Source of the DNA: Selaginella moellendorffii
Lineage: Eukaryota; Streptophyta; Lycopodiopsida; Selaginellales; Selaginellaceae
DNA length: 64,000 bases
Direction of reading: 5' to 3'
Assembly: GCF_000143415.4 (NCBI RefSeq)
Contig: NW_003314352.1
Span: 53,602 to 117,601, forward strand
Shown piece after piece: positions 10,844 through 22,354 of the stretch (position 1 is its first letter; each line of letters begins with the position of its first letter). The notes beneath the pieces are model-generated. The model searched no databases. It was not told the DNA's origin and worked only from the letters and a program-made list of their open reading frames with translations. Position numbers and translations under genes: made by a program.

Positions 10844-13800
10844 TTAATTGAACTTTGCATAAGTACATAAAGTTCTGCCTTGCAGAAATTCCTCCACTAG
10901 ATCTCGCGCATTCACTAGGTTCTCCTCCGGGTCCCATATTGCTTTGTAGTGTGGAAATCCTTTTCAGTTCACATGGAACTCTCTTACCTCGTGTCCTTGT
11001 CGCTTGTTCTTGTGCGCATTGAGGATGGCCTTGACTTCGTATTCGTCGTCCCCTTGGATAACCTCAGGTAAAGGTCTTATTTGGTCCTTGCGAAGCAAAT
11101 CCTCAAAGTACGACTTGAGTAAGTTCACGTGAAACACTGGGTGCATCTTCGCCATCTCTCGAGGAAGTCAGAGATGGTAAGCCATTTTACCGATTCGTGC
11201 CTCAATCTCATAAGGCCCTGCAAACTTGCTTAAGGAACTCAAGATCACTTCATTTACAAGAATACATGCATTTTTACCTTTGGGTCAACTTCCGGCTGAT
11301 CCCACTTAGTAGCCTGAGGTTCTTGGTGTTTAGGTACACTTTCTCCCCAGCTTGGAACTCTACATCCCGGCACTTCTGGTTTGCATACTTGGTTTGCCTT
11401 TGTTGAGCCCATTCCAAGGAATCCCTCACTAGATTCCAAATGTTGAGTCTTTCTGCCGTGAATGCCTCCACTGCGGGTAACTCTCCATGATACTCGGCTA
11501 TGCTGAGTTCTATAGGACCTTTAATAGCTCGCCCATTGATGACTTCCTATGGACTCACCCTGATACTTGAATGTGGTTAGTTGTTATAACACATTTCCGC
11601 AAGTCCCAAATGACTTACCCAATCGATCTGGTCTTCCGAGACATAGCATCGTAAACAATCTTCCAGCTGCCTCCATTTGTCTGTCTGTCAAGAAGTGTTA
11701 GTGCCATCAAACTTGACTTAATACCCAATACCTGTCTGTGGGTGATAGGCTATGCTGAATTTCAACTTGGTGCGATACTGTTCCAGAAGAGTTTTCTAGA
11801 ACTTACTGATGAAGATCTTATCTCAAACTCAAATATTTTTTTCTAGCCTTCCCCGCACTCAAACCACTTGTTTGAAGAACAGTTTTGCACACCTTCCGCA
11901 TCCACTTCCGTTGTGGTGGGTATGAAATGTGCCATCTTAAAAAATCAGTCCACCCTCACAAATATCGTATTAAACCCCTCACTTGGGGGGAGTCCCGTGA
12001 TGAAGTCCATCGTAAGACATTTCCACGGACGATCTGGAATTGGGATGCTTTGTAACAAGCCCCCATTAGCCTTAGTCACGGCTTTGACCTGCTGACATGT
12101 TGGACATGTCTTTACATAGTCTTGAACGTCCTTAGCCATCCTTGGCTAGTGGTACTTCCTCTTGAGTAAGCCCATTGTCTTGGGCACTCTGCCGTGTCCC
12201 GCAAGAGGTTTGTTATGACACTCTTCCAAGACTACCTTTCTTAGTTCCCCTTCTGGAACATACACCCTTATTTGCTTGTAATAGATGAGTCCATTGCGTT
12301 CTGCATAGCCTGTTTTCTCTTCTGTTGGCAGCTCACCTCTTTGGTGAGCTTCCCGTGCCTCTAGATTCCTTAGCAACACTTCTTGTGCTAGACCATCAGT
12401 CTCATATGCTGTCCGCACATCATCCCAAAAGGTTGCTATTACACTGGATATCGCCAACTTCAAGCTTGCTTTTCGACTTAGCGCATCTGCAACAATGTTG
12501 CTCTTCCCAGGCTTGTACAAAATCTCGGAATCAAACTCAACCAAAGCATTGGCCCATTGACCTTGTTTCCCTCTCAGGTCGGGTTGTGACAAGAAGTGTT
12601 TCATTGCCACATTATCCATGTAAACCTTGAAGTGTCTCCCAAGGTAGTGTCGCCACTCCTTGAGCACCTTGACCACCACAAACAATTCCTTCTCGTGGGC
12701 AGGCCACTTCTGTTGAGATTTGTCGAACTTCTTCGAGAAGAACGCTACTGAATGGTTGTCTTGCTTCAAAACTATGCCCAATGCAAAGTCTGAAGCATCT
12801 GTTTCTACCTCAAAATCCTTACCAAAGTCTGGTAACGCCAACATGGGAGCCTTCCTCAACTTCCTTTTGTGGTGGACGAATGCCGCCTCGCATTCCGCTG
12901 TCCATACCATCTTCCCTTTTCCTATTTGGTCTGTTAAGGGCAAGGTTACTCTCGAATAGTGTTCGATAAACTTTCAGTAGTAGTTGCATAGCCCCAAGAA
13001 TGCCCTTAACTCGTGTACATTCAATGGTTGCTCCCAATCCTAGATCACTTGGACCTTCTCAAGGTCCACCTTGAGCCCGTCCTTGCCCACCACATGCCCG
13101 AGAAACTTTACCTCTTATTGAGCAAAGTCATATTTGCTCTCTTTAGCATACATCTGGTGTTCCCTTAGTTTCTCAAACACCTTCGTCAAGTGTTCAGCAT
13201 GCTCCTCTAGCGTTTTGTTATAGATTAGAATGTCATCAATATAAATGACCACAAAATGATCCAGATAGGGTATAAAGATGTCATTCATCAACGCCGAAAA
13301 TGTTGCCGGTGCATTGCATAGCCCGAAGGGCATCATTAGAAACTCAAAGCTCCCATACCTTGTTCGACATGTTGTCTTCTCAACATCTTCCTCTGCTACC
13401 CTGATTTAGTAGTATCCTGACCTTAGGTCAATCTTCGAGAAGTATTTTGCCTTTCCCAACCTATCGAATAGGCGCTCAATCCTTGGCAAAGGGTACTTGT
13501 TCTTCTTTGTATACTTGTTGAGCAACCGGTAGTTTATGCACATGCGCATAAATCCATCTTTCTTTTTCACAAATAACACCAGCACCCCATATAGCGACTT
13601 GCTCAACCTAAAATACCTTTTGTCCACCAACTCCTCTAGTTGGTGCTTGAGCTCCTCAAGTTCTTTTTTGTTCAAATGATAGGGGGGACGAACCACTACC
13701 TCAGCACCCTCGACTTGCTCAATCTTATGTTCTATCGTTCGTGCAGGGGGCAACCCCGCTGGTAGCTCCTCTGGCATGGTATCTTGGAATTGGTCCAACA

Positions 13801-15594
13801 CCCACTGGATCACTAAAAGTACTTCCATTCCTGTCTTTTTGTCACTCTTCACCGAGAGTAAGCACAAAAATGCTACCTTGGTTCCTTTAGTGAGTTGTCC
13901 TTTCGTGGATACCAGGTTTAGGCAGGAATCTTTGGCCTTGCATTGCCCTACCTTTAGATCCTAGGCCTTCACCTGGATCTTCTTCCTTGGGCATTCGCTA
14001 GTACCACAAGGTTCCTACTTTGTTCATGCAGGGCTACCACAAACCAATTGAACCAATCCATCCTGAAGATCATGTCAAATCCCGCCATTACCAACATGGT
14101 GAAACCCATGTCTAGTTTCCAAGTCCCTACTTCAACTCTCTCTTGTTGAAGTACATCATTTGTGCTTTGGCTACCTTGAACAAACCCTATAGTCCTTGGT
14201 TCGCCCAGCCACTACACCATTAGTCTGGCTTGCCGGACTATGTCTGCAGCCACAAAACTATCCGAAGCACCCGTGTCAATAAGGATCTTAACAAAGCTAC
14301 CTCCGAGCTTCCCTCGGAGGGCTAGTAGATGTCACGAATGACTCTTTACCAAAGTTGCTTGTGTAATGAGTAACTTTGAGCTAGGGACTGTACCTCAGTT
14401 TGGACTTCACCCGACTTAATGGCCATATTGGATTTGGACTTCTTTGGGTAGGGACATTCCCTCGAAAAGTGTCCTGCTTCACCGTAGTTGTAGCAAACAT
14501 TGCTTCCCATACTACTAACCGACTTGACTTTCTTATCCATGGGTTTGTCTCTTTTTACTTGACTCCCCCACGTACTTGCTCGCTAGCCACCAGATTTGCC
14601 TTTCCGAAACCCTGATGACTCATTCTTAGAGAAACTCTTCTTGAATTTCCCTTTGCTATATGTTCCCCTTGGTTTGGCCCTTTTGCTAAACATGGACCCC
14701 AACCCCGTCGTGTTCCCCTTTCACAGATTATCATTGAAATACACCTTGATGGCTGCATCCAACGCTTCCTTGTAGTTGGTTGGGTTCTAACGCATCACTT
14801 CACCGCGAGCCCAGGTTTGCAAGCCTGATATGAAGGCATGGAACGCATCCATATCCCCTATGTCTGTGACAAGTATCCTCTTTGCCATAAAACTATTCAC
14901 ATACTCCTGAATGGTTCTGGTCTGCTTCAGCCTACTCAACTCGTCTCTTAGATGCAGAGTAGCATTTGGAGGAACATAAGTTGCGCAGATCCTCACCTTC
15001 ATTATCTCCCAAGTGGCCATCGGTCCTTCGTTGGCCTCTGTTGTTCTCCACCAAGACTTGGCATTATCTGCCAAGTATGGTTTTGCACATGGGACCTTCT
15101 CCGAACTCAGTAACCACAACGCTCGGAAGTAGTCCTCCATATCGTAAAACCAATTCTCCACCACCTTATAATCGTTCACTCCCTTGAAGACCAATGGGGG
15201 CTTTGGTTTGTACTTGGGAACTGTTTGAGGCACCGATTCCACTTCGATCTATTCAATCTTGTCTGGTTTTTGCTTCAGTCCCTATCGAAGGGTCTGCACC
15301 TTTTGCGCTGCCAACCTCCGCAGTCTTTTGCCTTTTCTTCCGCTTCTCGTCACGCTTTAGCTTGCGTACGAGAGTCTCCAATAGGGCATTGATTTGTGCC
15401 AATTGTCCTTCTAGAATGTCTAATCGCACCTTGGATGACTGAACCTCACCACCGGACTTCTGTTTGGAAGTTTTCTCACTAGAGTCCTCCTCATGCAAGG
15501 ATTCCTCATCCATAGCCTCTTGTTCGACCGGAGGCTCCAGCTCTTGAGGAGGTTCCATCTCCGCCTTGGTTTGTTTCCACCCTGCCTTTGCCAT
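10844..15594 (-). pseudogene. Decayed gag-pol polyprotein of old family B chromovirus
   Basis: Minus-strand fragments of one gag-pol frame, in order: gag N-terminus (15594-15253) and gag core (15242-14787); zinc knuckle [15 protein letters not shown] near 14500, where the second Cys of the CCHC is now Tyr; reverse transcriptase pieces (13867-13406 and 13336-13115, the latter with YIDDIL intact); RNase H and start of integrase (12943-12146, DASDFALG intact); later integrase and chromodomain pieces down to 10844. Many changes are C to T or G to A, as expected from methylated-cytosine decay. Both mini-introns of the young element are present: 11685-11731 (47 nt, same length) and about 11226-11277, whose acceptor AG appears mutated to AA. 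It cannot make a functional product. Confidence 0.9.
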
Positions 15595-15653
15595 CTCCTA
15601 GCAATCCGCCTCTATCCTTCACTAGAATTGAGGAAAAGGCTCTAATACCAAAT

Positions 15654-15732
15654 TGTAAGTCACAAATTTTTCTTTTTCAATTTGCCAGCTTACCTCGTCT
15701 ATTTGTCCAACACTGCCTTGGTTTTTGCTAAG
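15654..15732 (-). mobile_element. 5' LTR of old family B element, inner piece
   Basis: TGTAAGTCACAAATTTTTC to TTTTTGCTAAG. It is followed on the inner side (15640-15653) by the primer-binding site, read on the minus strand as ATTTGGTATTAGAGCC. The last four bases, TAAG (15729-15732), are the target duplication of the DNA transposon. Confidence 0.9.
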
Positions 15733-15756
15733 AAGCTCTATTTCGTTAAAGTGGGA
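15733..15756 (+). repeat. Left terminal inverted repeat of DNA transposon copy 1
   Basis: AAGCTCTATTTCGTTAAAGT plus GGGA, identical to the reverse complement of 36629-36652. Preceded by TAAG (15729-15732). Confidence 0.95.
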
Positions 15757-16348
15757 TTTATTCAGTAAAATGGGACTAGGTACAAATTTTCAAGTATTTG
15801 AAAATGACGTGAAATTATATGTTTTTTGTCCAGGGGCTAGACATATCTAGGGCATGGTGACTAGCGCGGTGACTTTGTGTCCAGACTGAGTCCATCTGGT
15901 TGTATAATAAATCTCATTGTCAAGGTGAACAAGCCGAATCTGAAGCTAAAGAAGAGCAATGGCATGCGCGCACACACTATTTGTTTGTTCATTGAGCGTG
16001 TGGTGAGCTTTCCAAGATGAACGTCATTCCTATTAGCCAGACATATAACTTAATGGTGAGAACATTTAGATATTATTCAATGTTATCTTTTTCTAACGAA
16101 TCTAATTGTGAAGGTGTAGCAAGAGGCATTGCTAGTCTGGAGAAGTCATTTAACTCATTTGACCCTTAGTGTATTTTCATGAAACTAAATAACATTCATA
16201 TTATTAAGGAATTTCTCTAGTACCTTTTTTTTACGACATAGAGGCTTGCATTTCTTTCAAAGGTGATTTAGTAAAAGGCCTGAGGGCACATGCCATTCTA
16301 TTTCTCAGACCAGTATTAAGATATACTAGTGCAAAGGGCCACATGCCA
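15757..16348. other. Left subterminal non-coding region of the transposon
   Basis: No coding frame. Contains half-copies of the dispersed palindrome (about 16278-16297, and 16333-16350 overlapping the transposase stop codon). Otherwise nothing recognisable. Confidence 0.6.
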
Positions 16349-19300
16349 TTACGCCTCCTCTGATTCAGATTCGGATTGTTCACCTTGAAATAAAATACAT
16401 TAGAAACTTAGTAAAGGAATATTAAATCTCACCTTGAACCCGGGTTATGAATGCTCTTGCTACATCTCTTGCATGGTCTGGCAAGGTGATGGTGGCACTC
16501 TGCTTCCGCATCCAACCATGCACAACATTATCCACCGATATGCTCATGCTGGGATCCCTTGGATTCAGCACCCATCTCTTTTCTAGGCAATCCTTCGTAT
16601 ATCCGGAACTTGGCTTGAACCACTCCACAGTTACATTGAAGGAGTTAGTTTCCGCGTCCTCCTCTGCATCAGTGATGCAGCGCCCCACCCATATCATTTG
16701 TTTTTTATTACTGGGTCTGACAAGCACGACCATTCCTTTGCAGACTTGTACTGGATTGAATGCTGAATCCGGCTTCTTGTTCCTCGGCCCACAATAGTGA
16801 TCCTCAACATCGTTATCTGTCACTGCATTTCCAGAGGACATTGTTCTGCTACTATCTGGTGCTCTGGGTTTCGGCCAAAAGGACTCTTCCAATTCTTCAT
16901 ATACAACCGGCCCATTTTGGATAGTAGATATAATCTTCTCCCAGTATTCGAGCAAAGGCTTGCACCTCTTAAAATAGGATTCTCCACCAAACACCAACCC
17001 CCTCTTCCAGAAGGCAATATGCTGTCTAATCCCGGCCACTATACTTTCCTGGTCTTTGAGTCCATCCGGGTGCATCGGCCGTGGGGAACCCTGAGGAATC
17101 ATAGGTTCCCCAGTTATGGGATCTCTCTTGAAGAGTTCAATGCCGTCCACTGGCAGCCACACTGTGTCCCATTCTCTCATCTTGTACCTCATCACTGGAG
17201 CACCATCACGCATGCTGAAATGAAACTGAAGAGGCTTGGAGTGGCCAATCAGCGTTTCGGATCCGTCCCTGATGTAGCCTCTTACAAACCCCTTAAAGTC
17301 TGGAACCTCTGTCACAAGTGCAGCTTCAACAGTGCCTTTGATGCAATTTTGGAATTCATCGTAGAGTTGTGGGAGGGTGAGGACATTGGATCACCGGAGG
17401 GACTCTGCCAGGTGACTGAACATGGCATCGACGTCTTCATGAGTGTGCCCAACCATGAGAAAGCCAAGTGTAACCGTTTCAAATATGCCTTTGGCAACAA
17501 GCATCGCCAAGTACGCGAAGACGTACATGTTTTTGTTCTCACTGCCAGCATTGTCTGTTTGGAGCAGAAGATGGGGTGGAAGGCCACATCGGCCGCAAGA
17601 ACTTCCTTGAGATTCTGCTTCATTTGGATGAGGCTGTGCATTCACAGGGCGACCAGCCTCGTCGGAATGGCATGAGGCCTCACGTGATAACCCTACAATC
17701 TGACAGCCAACATATTCACTGGGATGGCATGGGGCCCCATGCGATACTGCAAGCCTTTGCTCCTCCTCCAGCTGAACCCTGTATGGGGTTCGATCGACAA
17801 GGGCCTTATGCAAGGGTTGGCCGTTCAGCTCAGTCTGCGCACTTTGCAGAGACCTTAAGTGTTTTGCTAGGGACGCAATCATCATGTTTGCACCCCCGCC
17901 ACCCCATAGAGGTACAAAGAAGTTCCCATAGTTCTGGGCACCATGCCCATGAGCAATTATGCCAAACAGAGACACAGGCAGCTGCATGGATGAAGAGATT
18001 GCCTTGGGGGCAGGATTGAGTCGAGGTAAGCACGTCTTTTTCTGGTCCATTTTGTCGTGGATGATGCAGAGGTAAGAGTCAGGTCTCTCCATGGAGAGAA
18101 TCCTGTTATGATAATATGCAGTCCTGCGGCTTCTCTGCTCGATGTTGTGGTCGAGCTGCCTTCTAACCAACGTCTCTCGCTCTTGAGCGCTGCAAGAATT
18201 CTTCGACAAAGCCATTTTGATAGCAGTGCACTCGTCACACTTTGAAAAGCTGAAGTACTTTCCTATACTCACATCCCTGAACCTGTTGCTCCACAATCTA
18301 CTAAATCTAGATTGGCTCAGCTTCCTGTAGCCATTACTCTGGAGTTCCCGATTCACATCTTCCAATATGGCCCCCTTGGTATACATGGAAGGGAGAACTC
18401 GTTGGGTGTCTCGTGTTCCATCTTCCAAGAGGCGGGTTTTATGTGGTTGCTGTTCGCTACATGTCTCGACAAACCTCTTGAAGATTGCCTCTCCATATAC
18501 AACATGACCCCTGGTTTTGTGCGTACCGTCGTTCCCATGGACTGCCTGTTGAACCCTTTGTTCCTCGAACTCAGTTTTGATTCTGTAGAATGTGGTTCGA
18601 GGGACTCCATAAATGATTCTCCATGCCTTCATGCAGACCAAACCCCTCTGAAAGACCATGCCCCCCACCTGATGTTCTGAAGCATCAGCAGATGACCGTA
18701 ATGCCTCATACACAAAATTGCGAGCTGCCTTCCAGGACAATGTCTTGTATCTTGCTCTCTCCTCTTCAATAGCATCCCAATCAGCATGTTGACAGCACCT
18801 CCTCTTGCAACAAGCGACTATCGAGACCATTCGAACCTCCATCGCCATTTTTTGCCTTTTCGGTTCGTTGCTCAGATCCCTTTGGCTGCGCTGTAGGAAG
18901 GTGTACTTTTTTTTCCCATGAAGAGATGTTCTGTCATCAGTTGTAGTGGTGTTTGATTGTGAATCCTTCACATTCTCAAACACTAAATGCCTCAATTTCC
19001 ACCGCACAATGCTTCCAATAGTCAGACTATTTTCTTCTGTGTCAACAACCTCTAAAATCGCAACTCTAATATCATCCCAGCCCAATTCTTGATTAGCAAC
19101 CGCATCTCTTGGATCAACAACTGTGGCTAAGCCCTTAGCTACCACCTCCCCCTCGGGGTTGTTTAGAAACACCTTTGCCTGAATCCATGTAGCACGGTTC
19201 TTAAGATCCACGGAGGGAACATGCGTCGCACTTGCGCTGTCCCCAACATCTGCTTTCTTCTGCAGATTTTTCAAGGCAACAACAACATTTACCCCGACGA

Positions 19301-19487
19301 CCATCTCTCCTCGTTCAATAGCGACCACATTCCCATCGAAGACAGTCTCTACTGATACAGCAGCATTGCCTTCCCCAAGCCTTTGACAGTGTATAACAAA
19401 GTTCCGATCCATAGACACAAGGGTCCCTTTTGCAACTCTCTTCCCACCATTCAAAATGTAAACCTTTTCCCCAACCCTGAAGGTCAT
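16349..19487 (-). pseudogene. DDE-type transposase, DUF7869-like (one nonsense codon)
   Basis: Starts at ATG 19487 and reads about 1,025 codons in one frame, interrupted only by a TGA at 17391-17393; the coding sequence continues in the same frame to an intron (16384-16432, 49 nt, GTGAG...TTCAAG) and a final exon encoding an acidic tail (EQSESESEEA) with its stop at 16349. Visible parts: an N-terminal domain with repeated Val/Gly strands (residues 1-150); a Cys/His cluster CCKRRCCQH near 225; a helix-turn-helix-like segment CMKAWRIIYGVPRTTFYRIK; then acidic catalytic candidates in IIHDKMDQKK, TDNAGSENKN and VGHTHEDVDAMFS. This layout matches proteins annotated DUF7869, inferred to be transposases. 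TGA follows CGG in a place where homologues often have Arg, consistent with CGA to TGA decay. Two palindrome copies lie inside the coding region (17667-17688, 17724-17745). Family naming is from memory. Confidence 0.75.
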
Positions 19488-19564
19488 TTTGAAAGTGCAG
19501 AAAAGAAGTTAAGACCATACAAAAAATGATTGGAGAATGGCCTAAATCATAACATACCAAATAG

Positions 19565-19960
19565 CATGAGGCCACATGCCATTATTCAAACATGCTATTG
19601 ACACCCACGTGAAATTTCGCATTCACAAAATTGGCATAAGCCCTCATGCCATTAGTGGTACCACTAATGGCATGAGGCCTCACGCTATCTTTGGCCCCTG
19701 CTAGCCTGTTGCTATATTCCTTTTGCCTTGTTGCAACTGTATATATTTTTGTGTGCGTGACTAGTCACCCATACAAAAATATATACAGTTGCAGCAAGGC
19801 AAAAGGAATAGGCAATAGGCTAGTAGGGGCCAAAGATGGCATGAGGCCTCATGCCATCTTGATATACACACAGCTACAGGCAAGTAAAAACATACATGAC
19901 AATACGCTAGCCATGAAATTGCAAGGGCCCAAGATGGCATGTGGCCTTATGCCATTTCTA
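19565..19960. repeat. Nested palindromes and long hairpin upstream of the transposase
   Basis: 19643-19676 is a perfect 34-bp palindrome centred on AGTGGTACCACT. Overlapping it, 19667-19858 forms a hairpin with arms of about 95 bp (few mismatches) around a three-base centre; each arm ends in a copy of the dispersed palindrome, the right one being the perfect TGGCATGAGGCCTCATGCCA. Further copies lie at about 19565 and 19934-19957. The hairpin lies just upstream of the transposase start, so its transcript could form double-stranded RNA or it could be a small fold-back element. Which is not shown. Confidence 0.8.
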
Positions 19961-20039
19961 AATGTGGTCCTAAACTATTCCATGGTGAACATACCAGGAA
20001 GCACAAGTGCCGAATATCAAGAGGAAGCGGTAGCCACAC

Positions 20040-20200
20040 CAAAGACAATGCCGCTCGCAACACCGCAACTACTCGTAGCGCCGCTCGCAACACCGCAACT
20101 GCTCGTAGCGCCGCTCGCACAAACTGCCACTCGCATAAACTGCCGCTCGCAATGGCGCTTGCAATGCCGCAACCGCTTGTAGACGCATAAACCACAGCTC
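20040..20200. repeat. Minisatellite GCCGCTCGCAACACCGCAAC
   Basis: Tandem units of about 33 bp (GCCGCTCGCAACACCGCAAC plus TACTCGTAGC), two near-identical then several shorter, diverged units ending near 20240. It explains the Ala/Arg/Cys-rich ORFs here, which are not genes. Confidence 0.8.
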
Positions 20201-20978
20201 ACAACGCCGCTTACACAAGCAGCGCTCACTGCGCTCAGCGGAACCAAGAACACGGCGCACAAAAATGATAGACCTAGGAATGAGTTCGAGAATTCAAAAA
20301 TAACACACGCTTGAACGTCACATCAAATCCTCTGACAAACCAGATCTTATGATTCCTCTGACAAATTTCAAACTGAGTAGCTTCTAGACTTTGCTGTCGG
20401 AGGTTGAACTTTGTCACATCATGTCCTTGCCTCGATCCAGCTGTGCCATGTCAGTGATTCGAACTTTGCCATGCCATGTCAGCGATCCGCGCCAAGATTA
20501 TTCGCCGTGTAAAGGAATAATTATGCTATGTGTGTACGTCCATTTATGGCAATATAAGGCCACATGCCATTCAAAGAATAATGCTAGTCGAGCATCTTTT
20601 GGTGCATTTTTGGGTTCAAAATTGCATGAGCCCACACGCTATAAAGTTTACCTGTACCAAAAATAGAAACAGCTTTATTTACTTGGGAATTTAAGTGGTT
20701 GAGGCATTTTTAAACTTACAAACACATGCCCTACTTACATTCCTTTGGTTGCTTAAAATTCAAAAATATTATAAACCTTTCTTTTTGCATTTTCAATGTT
20801 TTCAATTATGGTTTTTGATTTTCGCAGGACCAGCCTAGTAATCTATTTGCATCCCGTCATGTTTATAGCTAGCTTTTGTTTGTCCCCTTCGCTAGCCTGA
20901 GATACATCTGCTCGGCATCTGCCTCTTACAGCATTTGCCCAGAAAGGGCATCTTTCTTCACGCAGCATTTGCCACATG

Positions 20979-21010
20979 TTTAGGGTTAGGGTTTAGGGTT
21001 TAGGGTTTAG
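20979..21010 (+). repeat. Interstitial plant telomere repeat (TTTAGGG)
   Basis: TTTAGGGTTAGGGTTTAGGG continuing TTTAGGGTTTAG: about four units of the plant telomere repeat, one a base short. A second tract at 21855-21881 lies in the other half of the tandem duplication. Confidence 0.85.
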
Positions 21011-21854
21011 CAATTCAGTAGCTTGATAAACATGCAAATACAGAACTTGATGCAAAATCCTTGGATATGTCACAATGCCCCTAGGACCATAAACACATTT
21101 CAATAGAGAGGGTCCTTTCATTTCATAACTCCTTACGTAGATCTTGGTGAAACCAGAGTTAGTGAAGTTGGTTTCTTGTGATCCCGCATCTGATTGTGAT
21201 GTCCCTTTGCAGTGTCGATGGAAAGGTCAATGCACACAAAACTGTAGAATCTTGGAGCAAAATAAGGGTCGGATCTATGGCAAATGCCCCTGAAACATTG
21301 TAAGGCTCGTGTGGTCTCATGTGGTGTCCGATCGAGATGCTTCTTTGCAGGGTCATCAAGAAGGACATTGTATACCATTCTGTAAAATCTGGTTGCGATC
21401 TAACGGTTGGATCTCCAGGAAACTCAAAACAATCTCGCGCATATCAGAATATTCTAGGAATATACTCCTATGTGCTCCAAGATTATTCGCCGTGTAAAGG
21501 AATAATTATGCTGTGTCATTTATGGCAATATAAGGCCACACGCCATTCAAAGAATAATGCTAGTCGAGCATTTTTTGGTGCATTTTTGGGTTCAAAATTG
21601 CATGAGCCCACACGCTATAAAGTTTACCTGTACCAAAAATAGAAACAGCTTTATTTACTTGGGAATTTAAGTGGTTGAGGCATTTTTAAACTTACAAACA
21701 CATGCCTTACTTACATTCCTTTGGTTGCTTACATTCCTTTGGTTGCTAGCTTTCGTTTGTCCCCTTCACTAGCCTGAGATACATCTGCTCGGCATCTGCC
21801 TCTTACAGCATTTGCCCAGAAAGGGCATCTTTCTTCACGCAGCATTTGCCACAT

Positions 21855-21881
21855 GTTTAGGGTTTAGGGTTTAGGGTTTAG
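21855..21881 (+). repeat. Interstitial plant telomere repeat, second copy
   Basis: Three full TTTAGGG units plus TTTAG. It differs from the first tract by loss of the short unit, as expected for slippage after the tandem duplication. Confidence 0.85.
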
Positions 21882-22354
21882 CAATTCAGTAGCTTGATAA
21901 ACATGCAAATACAGAACTTGATGCAAAATCCTTGGATATGTCACAATGCCCCTAGGACCATAAACACATTTCAATAGAGAGGGTCCTTTCATTTCATAAC
22001 TCCTTACGTAGATCTTGGTGAAACCAGAGTTAGTGAAGTTGGTTTCTTGTGATCCCGCATCTGATTGTGATGTCCCTTTGCAGTGTCGATGGAAAGGTCA
22101 ATGCACACCAAACTGTAGAATCTTGGAGCAAAATAACGGTCGGATCTATGGCAAATGCCCCTGAAACATTGTAAGGCTCGTGTGGTCTCATGTGGTGTCC
22201 GATCGAGATGCTTCTTTGTAGGGTCATCAAGAAGGACATTGTATACCATTCTGTAAAATCTAGTTGCGATCTAACGGTTGGATCTCCAGGAAACTCAAAA
22301 CAATCTCGCGCATGTCAGAATATTCTAGGAATATACTCCTATGTGCTCCTGAAA

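Larger units (their letters stand above)
20492..22349. repeat. Tandem duplication of ~0.9-1.0 kb within the transposon centre
   Basis: Copy 1 is 20492-21476 and copy 2 is 21477-22349. Both start CCAAGATTATTCGCCGTGTA and end near ATACTCCTATGTGCTCC. Copy 2 lacks about 110 bp (20755-20870 of copy 1) and otherwise differs at few positions. A third partial copy of its first part follows at 22355-22452. Each unit contains a palindrome half-copy and a telomere-like tract. No coding frame longer than about 107 codons; those present are repeated artefacts of the duplication. Confidence 0.9.

Noticed and set aside
16797-17675. 292-codon plus-strand ORF opposite the transposase
   Set aside because: It shows no recognised motifs and lies antisense to a frame with clear transposase motifs.
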